This document shows, piece after piece, positions 58,691 to 64,000 of a DNA stretch of 64,000 bases. The DNA lies in assembly GCA_965199685.1 (NCBI GenBank), contig OZ241323.1, positions 2,356,001 to 2,420,000 of the forward strand, written 5' to 3'. The notes beneath the pieces were generated by a model. It saw nothing but the letters and a program-made list of their open reading frames with translations, was not told where the DNA came from and searched no databases. The DNA comes from SP5GCR1 sp965199685. GTDB taxonomy: Bacteria > Pseudomonadota > Gammaproteobacteria > Poriferisulfidales > Oxydemutatoraceae. Within the stretch, counting starts at the first letter, position 1, and every line of letters begins with the position of its first letter. The position numbers were made by a program, and so were the translations under genes.

Positions 58691-60070
58691 ATGGATTCTG
58701 GACAAATCGTACAAATCGTAGGTGCGGTAGTTGACGTGGAGTTTCCGCGTGAGCATATACCGCAAATATACGACGCATTGAATGTTGAAGGTGAAAGCGA
58801 TTTAACATTGGAAGTGCAACAGCAATTAGGCGACGGCGTGGTTCGCACGATTGCATTGGGTTCATCGGAAGGTCTCAAACGAGGCTCTGATGTAGTCAAC
58901 ACTGGTGCGCCAGTGTCGGTGCCGGTCGGCGAGCCGACGCTGGGTCGCATCATGGATGTGTTGGGTCGCCCGATAGACGAGGCGGGACCCGTTGAGGTGG
59001 AGAAAAAGATGCCGATACACCGCAATGCCCCGACCTATGTAGAGCAATCGCCGGGCGTTGAGATACTAGAGACCGGCATCAAAGTCATAGACCTGATTAT
59101 GCCGATAGCCAAAGGTGGGAAGATCGGCTTATTCGGCGGTGCCGGTGTTGGCAAGACCGTCACCCTGATGGAACTCATTCGCAATATCGCAATAGAACAC
59201 AGCGGCTACTCAGTGTTTGCCGGTGTCGGTGAGCGCACCCGAGAAGGCAACGACTTTTACCATGAGATGAAAGAATCTAATGTGCTGGATAAGGTTGCAC
59301 TGGTCTACGGGCAAATGAACGAGCCGCCGGGCAACCGCTTGCGAGTAGCACTGACCGGCTTGACTATCGCTGAGGACTTTCGTGATGAGGGTCGCGATGT
59401 GTTGATGTTCATAGACAATATCTACCGCTACACATTGGCAGGCACCGAAGTCTCGGCATTGCTCGGTCGCATGCCGTCTGCGGTGGGTTATCAGCCGACG
59501 CTCGCTGCCGAGATGGGTTTGTTGCAAGAGCGTATCACCTCCACTAAAACCGGTTCTATTACATCGTTCCAAGCGGTCTATGTGCCGGCGGACGACTTAA
59601 CCGACCCCTCGCCGGCGACAACCTTCGCACACTTGGATGCGACTTTGGTGCTGTCCAGACAAGTCGCCGAACTGGGTATTTATCCAGCGGTGGATCCGTT
59701 AGACTCTACGAGCCGCCAGTTGGATCCGCTGATTATTGGACAAGAACACTACGACACTGCCCGAGCCGTGCAGAACACCCTGCAACGCTATAAAGAACTC
59801 AAAGACATTATTGCCATATTGGGCATGGACGAGTTGTCAGAAGAAGACAAGCTCACCGTCTCTAGGGCACGCAAGATACAACGTTTCTTGTCGCAACCAT
59901 TCTTTGTTGCCGAAGTGTTCACTGGTGCATCGGGTAAATATGTCTCGCTCAAGGATACGATTCGCGGTTTCCAAAGCATCATGGAAGGGCAATACGACGA
60001 CCTGCCTGAGCAGGCTTTCTATATGGTCGGTTCTATAGAAGAGGCGACAGAGAAAGCCAAGACGCTTTAA
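58691..60070 (+). CDS. atpD: F1 ATP synthase subunit beta
   Basis: 459 residues, the catalytic subunit. The P-loop is GGAGVGKTVTLMELIRNIA. VGERTREGNDFYHEM contains the catalytic glutamate, followed by FIDNIYRYTLAG and the signature PAVDPLDSTSR. The usual family FRYTQAG reads YRYTLAG here. GGAGGAG precedes the ATG. Confidence 0.99.
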   Translation: MDSGQIVQIVGAVVDVEFPREHIPQIYDALNVEGESDLTLEVQQQLGDGVVRTIALGSSEGLKRGSDVVNTGAPVSVPVGEPTLGRIMDVLGRPIDEAGPVEVEKKMPIHRNAPTYVEQSPGVEILETGIKVIDLIMPIAKGGKIGLFGGAGVGKTVTLMELIRNIAIEHSGYSVFAGVGERTREGNDFYHEMKESNVLDKVALVYGQMNEPPGNRLRVALTGLTIAEDFRDEGRDVLMFIDNIYRYTLAGTEVSALLGRMPSAVGYQPTLAAEMGLLQERITSTKTGSITSFQAVYVPADDLTDPSPATTFAHLDATLVLSRQVAELGIYPAVDPLDSTSRQLDPLIIGQEHYDTARAVQNTLQRYKELKDIIAILGMDELSEEDKLTVSRARKIQRFLSQPFFVAEVFTGASGKYVSLKDTIRGFQSIMEGQYDDLPEQAFYMVGSIEEATEKAKTL

Positions 60071-60091
60071 GCTAATCAGGTGCAGTAGCAG

Positions 60092-60511
60092 ATGAACACG
60101 ATACGTACTTATATAGTTAGTGCCGAAGCAGAGATCTTCAACGGCGAGGTCAATGCGGTTTTTGCCGAAGCCGAGTTGGGCGAAGTCGGCATCTATCCGC
60201 AACATGCCCCGTTTCTATCAACCTTACGCCCCGGCGAAGTGCGGGTGCGCATAGAAGGTCAAGATGACCGCCACTTCTATGTCTCTGGCGGAGTGATAGA
60301 AGTGCAACCACACATGGTCACAGTCCTAACCGACACCGCCCTGCGTGGTGAGGACTTAGACGAAGCCCGAGCATTGGAAGCCAAACAGCGCGCCGAAGAA
60401 CTGCTCCAAACCCAACTCACCGATATAGAAACTGCCAAAACAATGACCGAACTTGCAGAAGTCGCAGCCCAACTTCGCATGATACAACGCCTGCGCCAAC
60501 GCGGCCGCTAA
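60092..60511 (+). CDS. atpC: F1 ATP synthase subunit epsilon
   Basis: 139 residues with the beta-sandwich N-domain (YIVSAEAEIFNGEVNAVFAE, LGEVGIYPQHAPFLSTLRPG) and a C-terminal helical hairpin (ARALEAKQRAEELLQTQ). It couples rotation to, and inhibits, F1. It is the last gene of the atp operon. Confidence 0.97.
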   Translation: MNTIRTYIVSAEAEIFNGEVNAVFAEAELGEVGIYPQHAPFLSTLRPGEVRVRIEGQDDRHFYVSGGVIEVQPHMVTVLTDTALRGEDLDEARALEAKQRAEELLQTQLTDIETAKTMTELAEVAAQLRMIQRLRQRGR

Positions 60512-60765
60512 CCGCGCCATTCCCCAACCACCCATAGGGGAGGGCCATTCCCCTCCTCTGGAGGGGTGGCAGGCGAAGCCTGACGGGGTGGTGTTTTGTA
60601 TAACCACCATCTTTATAAACTCCAACCACTCTGCGCCACCCAATTTACGATACTGGTAGAGGCGGACTCGTATGTCCGCCCAAACGTGTTGCGTCTGAAA
60701 AACCTCAACTGCTTGCGCCACCCAGTTCATGGAAACCAAAACCAAATGACGCAAAATGATTGCAG
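60512..60765. repeat. Repeat island 15 downstream of atpC
   Basis: No gene. It holds the CCCCTCC..GGAGGGG hairpin plus GGCAGGCGAAGCCTGACGGGG module, an AGGCGGACTCGTATGTCCGCC palindrome near 60660 and a GCGCCACCCAGTTCATGG module. The hairpins could end atp transcription. Confidence 0.75.
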
Positions 60766-60772
60766 TTGAGAT

Positions 60773-62347
60773 TTATTTCTTATCTTTAAGATATTCGTCA
60801 AGGTTTTTAAGTAACATTTGTCGGTTATCGTGGGCAATAGCATAATCAGGTTTTATCTCTATTGCCTTGTCATAATCAGCGATCGCACCGTCAAAATCAC
60901 CTGATTTTGCTTTAGCACTTCCTCGGTTATTGTAGGCATTAACATAATTAGGGTCTATCTTAAGTGCTTTGTCATAATCAGCAATCGCATCGTCATAATC
61001 ACCTAAGTTTGCTTTAGCATTCCCTCGGTTATCGTAAGCATCAGCATAATCAGGGTCTATCTTAAGTGCTTTGTCATAATCAGCAATCGCACCGTCATAA
61101 TCACCTGATTTTTCTTTAACAAGCCCTCGGTTCCTGTAGGCAATAGCATCGGGTTTTATCTCTATCACCTTGTTATAGTCAGTAATTGCACCGTCATAAT
61201 CACCTGAGTTTGCTTTGGCATTCCCTCGGTTACTGTAGGCATTAGCATAATCAGGTTTTATCTCTATCGCCTTGTTATAATCAGCAATCGCATCGCTATA
61301 ATCACCTGAGTTTGCTTTAGCAAGCCCTCGGTTATAGTAGGCATCGGCATAATCAGGTTTTATCTCTACCGCCTTATCATAATCAGCGATCGCACCGTCA
61401 TGATCACTTGCTTTTGCTTTAACAGTCCCTTGGTTATAGTAAGCAATAGCATAATCAGATTTTATCTCTATCGCCTTAGCATAATCAGCAATCGCACCGT
61501 CATAATCACCTGAGTTTGCTTTGGCATTCCCTCGGTTATTGTAGGCACTAGCATAATCAGTTTTTATCTCTATCGCCTTGTCATAATCAGCGATTGCACC
61601 GTCACGATTACCTGAGTTTTCTTTAGCAACCCCTCGATTATTGTAGGCAGCAACATCATCCGGGTCTAACTGAAGTGCTGTGTCATAGTCAGCAATAGCA
61701 CCCTCATAATCTTTTAATTGATACTTAACAATTCCTCTGTTATTGTAGGCAGCAATATAATCTGGATCTAACTTAATCGCCCGACCATAATCAACAATTG
61801 CCTCCTGATATTGCCTCAAGTTAGCTTTAGCTATACCTCTGCTGTTACAGGCAGAAGCATAGTTCACCTTTAATTTATTGCCTTTGTTAATAGCTTTTTT
61901 GTAATCGTCAATCGCTGCTTTATAGTCTTTTAATTCAATTTTACTATTGCCTCTGTTGTTATAAGTTGCAATAACAATATTGGTATCAGAAATTGTGTCT
62001 TGGGTATATTGATAGATATTGCAACTCGTTTGCCTAGCTTCACTATCCCCAAACATCAAGGTATTTAAGACTGGGGTCACCGTATCTATACCTAACCTAA
62101 GATTCAAGATACTTGCAATAAAATTTAGGCCTGAAGGTACGGATTGAGAATAACGAAGGACTCTATCATAGTGCTCAATGGCTTCTTTATGCTTCCCTTG
62201 TTTCTGACTCTTAAAACCGGCACGAAATTTGTAAACCATTAATACCAATAAAATAGATATAAACATAACAAACAAACTAAAAATCCCAGCAATCAAGTTA
62301 TAAGAAAACTTGTTCCATGAAATAAGCATTTCTGAGATAAATTCCAC
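60773..62347 (-). CDS. Membrane-anchored TPR-repeat protein
   Basis: 524 residues from a GTG at 62347 (GAGGTGAT upstream). An N-terminal membrane helix (residues ~15-40, LIAGIFSLFVMFISILLVLM) is followed by a degenerate TPR and about eleven near-perfect 34-residue TPRs with consensus AxAYNNRGxAKANSGDYDGAIADYDKAIEIKPDY. The charge pattern and NRG motif are very like the array at 11348-12733. High DNA identity among units suggests recent expansion. It probably scaffolds protein complexes on the cytoplasmic or periplasmic face; orientation is uncertain. Confidence 0.9.
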   Translation of the reverse strand: MEFISEMLISWNKFSYNLIAGIFSLFVMFISILLVLMVYKFRAGFKSQKQGKHKEAIEHYDRVLRYSQSVPSGLNFIASILNLRLGIDTVTPVLNTLMFGDSEARQTSCNIYQYTQDTISDTNIVIATYNNRGNSKIELKDYKAAIDDYKKAINKGNKLKVNYASACNSRGIAKANLRQYQEAIVDYGRAIKLDPDYIAAYNNRGIVKYQLKDYEGAIADYDTALQLDPDDVAAYNNRGVAKENSGNRDGAIADYDKAIEIKTDYASAYNNRGNAKANSGDYDGAIADYAKAIEIKSDYAIAYYNQGTVKAKASDHDGAIADYDKAVEIKPDYADAYYNRGLAKANSGDYSDAIADYNKAIEIKPDYANAYSNRGNAKANSGDYDGAITDYNKVIEIKPDAIAYRNRGLVKEKSGDYDGAIADYDKALKIDPDYADAYDNRGNAKANLGDYDDAIADYDKALKIDPNYVNAYNNRGSAKAKSGDFDGAIADYDKAIEIKPDYAIAHDNRQMLLKNLDEYLKDKK

Positions 62348-62722
62348 GGTATCATCACCTCTTTTTTGACTAACAATTATTCATTTGAGAAGGAGATAAA
62401 ATCTACCTAATTTGTTCTACGGCTTCTCTCATTTTTAAGGTTAAAACTTAAATCAGATCTGCATTATAAGTTACCTACTGCGTCTGATACTAATAAAATC
62501 TTAAATAAGCTATCTTTAATGCCGACTGGCCATTCGGAAATATTTTCCAGTTATTAGGTCTGAAGACCAAACTAAAACAGTAAGCCTACTTTAATTTTCC
62601 CCTTAAATTTAGTATGAAATAGAAGTGTTGATACTTTTGCCTTTTCTCATTTCCATAACCACTCTTTGAAGAGAGATCAATCATAGTATAGCCAGAGCTT
62701 ATCTAAGATTACGCAGATATGC
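62348..62722. other. AT-rich spacer
   Basis: No gene, repeat module or clear promoter is recognised. It lies between the divergent TPR gene and the structured element and probably contains the TPR promoter on the minus strand. Confidence 0.5.
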
Positions 62723-62852
62723 TATTATAACCACGCTACAAATACAGAAATCAGCCCGATGTCGGGCGACCCGTGAATATAACACCCGACAGGGAAATAA
62801 ACGGGAACACCATGTTCTGTGTTTGTAGCAATCGCCTGACACCTTGTCAGGC
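62720..62852 (+). ncRNA. Candidate structured RNA or cruciform element
   Basis: An extended -10 (TG-C-TATTAT, 62720-62728) lies seven bases before a 15-base arm GCTACAAATACAGAA (62735-62749). That arm pairs, with one T-G wobble, with TTCTGTGTTTGTAGC (62815-62829). Inside are a hairpin GCCCGATGTCGGGC (62754-62767), a stem CCCGT (62770-62774)/ACGGG (62801-62805) and, nested in it, CCC-GACA-GGG. A perfect 8-pair hairpin GCCTGACA-CCT-TGTCAGGC (62834-62852) follows. The nested arrangement is hard to get by chance, and the arm starts at the predicted transcription start. No poly-T tract follows. Family unknown. Confidence 0.45.
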
Positions 62853-63001
62853 ACCAATAAATAATATGGAGAAAAATGGGGTCAAAAATAGTAGCTAGTA
62901 TTAAAGTCGTGAAATATTTTCTATTATGGCATGAAGCAAATTAGCCTTATAATCCTAATACTTACAGTATAAAATTTTTCGAAGCTAGACATGTAATTTC
63001 C

Positions 63002-64000
63002 ATGAAAACCCTCTTGATTATCCTATTTGGACTATTCAGTACAAATCTAGTTGCTCAAACTAATACCACCGTAGACACTGATGGCAACGGGCTGATAGAA
63101 ATCAACAATTTGGAAATGTTAAATGCAATCCGCTTTCAGCTGGACAGTACGAGTTATAAGGCAACCGCCGAGGCAACGACAGGGATTACCAGGGGTTGCC
63201 CTGATGATAGATGCATAGGCTATGAATTGACGAGAAAATTAGACTTTAACGATGACGATAGCTATAGTTCAACAGCCAACAGGATTGTATGGACTACAGG
63301 AGAGGGTTGGCAGCCGATTGGGGCTTCTCTCTCTAACTCTTTTACCGGGAAGTTTGAAGGCAATGGTTTTACGATTTCTAATCTTACGATTAACAGAAGT
63401 CGCACTAATGGAGTAGGCTTGTTTGGTTATACGGGAAGTGGTGCTGAAATTGCTAATGTTGGTTTGCTAAATGTAGATATAACGGAAACTTCTTTCGGTG
63501 TAGGCAGTTTAGTCGGTCAGAATAGTGGTGCCATCATGAACAGCTATGCGATGGGGTCTGTCAGAGGGTCTTTCAGTGTGGGCGGTTTAGTCGGTAGAAA
63601 CAATGGCACCATCATGAACAGCTATGCGCTGGGATCTGTCAGAGGGTCTTCGCTCTATTATTCTGAAGTAGGTGGCTTAGTCGGTATAAACAGCGGCACC
63701 ATCACGAACAGCTATGCAACGGGTTCTGTCACAGGGTTCTCCCCTATAGGCGGTTTAATCGGTATAAATTTCTCTGACGGCACTATCACGAACAGCTATG
63801 CAACGGGTTCTGTCATAGGGTTCTCTTCTAGAGTAGGCGGTTTAGTCGGTATAAACAGCGGCACCATCACGAACAGCTATTGGGATGTAGATGCTAGTGG
63901 AATACAGACAAGTGCTGATGGCACGAGTAAAACTACGGTGGCATTGCAATCACCAACAACGTCAACCGGGATATATAATAGCTGGAGTAATGATAATTGG
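63002..64000 (+). CDS. GLUG-repeat surface protein, truncated by the window edge
   Basis: The frame is open from the ATG at 63002 to base 64000 (333 codons, no stop). A signal peptide (LLIILFGLFSTNLVAQ) precedes an acidic calcium-binding-like DTDGNGLIEI near residue 26, then a beta-helix region with GLUG-type repeats: VGGLVGINSGTITNSYATGS occurs in several variants from residue ~160, and a WDVDASGIQTS block follows. Such proteins are adhesin-like secreted beta-helices. DNA repeats of 60-75 bases underlie the protein repeats, so copy number may vary. The structured element lies 150 bases upstream. The C-terminal anchoring region is outside the window. Confidence 0.85.
   Translation, partial: MKTLLIILFGLFSTNLVAQTNTTVDTDGNGLIEINNLEMLNAIRFQLDSTSYKATAEATTGITRGCPDDRCIGYELTRKLDFNDDDSYSSTANRIVWTTGEGWQPIGASLSNSFTGKFEGNGFTISNLTINRSRTNGVGLFGYTGSGAEIANVGLLNVDITETSFGVGSLVGQNSGAIMNSYAMGSVRGSFSVGGLVGRNNGTIMNSYALGSVRGSSLYYSEVGGLVGINSGTITNSYATGSVTGFSPIGGLIGINFSDGTITNSYATGSVIGFSSRVGGLVGINSGTITNSYWDVDASGIQTSADGTSKTTVALQSPTTSTGIYNSWSNDNW

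Noticed and set aside
62735..62829. Retron msr-msd locus
   Set aside because: The outer inverted repeat resembles retron a1/a2, but the element is short, no reverse transcriptase follows, and the downstream gene is a GLUG adhesin.

Overview
The window reads as a moderately AT-rich gammaproteobacterial chromosome. Supporting gene orders are rpsF-rpsR-rplI-dnaB-alr, rnfD-rnfG-rnfE-nth, mnmG-rsmG-parA-parB, aroQ-accB-accC and an atpI-B-E-F-H-A-G-D-C operon. It combines a sulfur-metabolism module (dsrJ-dsrO-dsrP, usually reverse-Dsr sulfur oxidation in this class) with type III secretion genes and several families common in host-associated bacteria: kexin-like subtilases, long TPR proteins, fucosyltransferase-like enzymes, C-type-lectin/FGE-fold secreted proteins and a GLUG-repeat surface protein. 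My inference is a sulfur-oxidising symbiont of a marine animal. The sequence does not identify the host or the species.

Layout. 1-4.3 kb: an edge-truncated DUF protein, a metG 5-prime remnant, two paralogous FGE-fold proteins and a KilA-N protein, all on the minus strand. 4.6-11.1 kb: a minus-strand type III secretion block in virA order (sctW gatekeeper, small chaperone, STAS protein, sctX, sctY, sctV) preceded by a probable translocator. 11.3-12.7 kb: a TPR lipoprotein-like gene. 13.3-18.3 kb: rnfDGE-nth-hemX-hemY, plus strand. 18.3-20.6 kb: two tandem fucosyltransferase-like genes. 21-30.8 kb: minus-strand housekeeping (accC, accB, aroQ, mpl, a membrane protein, yaaA, an alanine/glycine symporter) and dsrPOJ. 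31-31.9 kb: a Panacea-type toxin-antitoxin candidate. 32-36.9 kb: hemJ, the S6/S18/L9-dnaB-alr cluster and tRNA-Gly(GCC). 37.4-41.6 kb: a 1380-residue subtilase. 41.8-48.2 kb: rpsU-yqeY-rpoH, then mnmG-DUF302-rsmG-parA-parB. 48.6-52.5 kb: dsbA, cytochrome c4 and a second subtilase, placed between parB and the ATP synthase operon (53.2-60.5 kb). 60.8-64 kb: a second TPR protein, a structured intergenic element and a truncated GLUG protein.

The most striking large-scale feature is a family of non-coding repeats in at least fifteen intergenic islands. They have terminal inverted repeats GGGRCTGTTGAAAAA, inner palindromes built on GGGAGGGC..GCCCTCCC, and in the best copies a 4-bp ATGT/ACAT target duplication. 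They are nested in one another and abut the start codons of rnfD and accC and the stop codons of both subtilases. They sit where conserved operons are interrupted (rnfABC missing before rnfD, accB/accC split, parB/atp split), so they look like agents or scars of genome rearrangement.

Most novel-looking candidates: the FGE-fold pair whose only strongly divergent block uses NNY codons like a diversity-generating-retroelement target; a promoter-preceded, cruciform-like structured element at 62.73-62.85 kb; a STAS protein inside a type III secretion gate operon; a Panacea antitoxin with a membrane partner; and low-complexity tails on ribosomal proteins S6 and L9.
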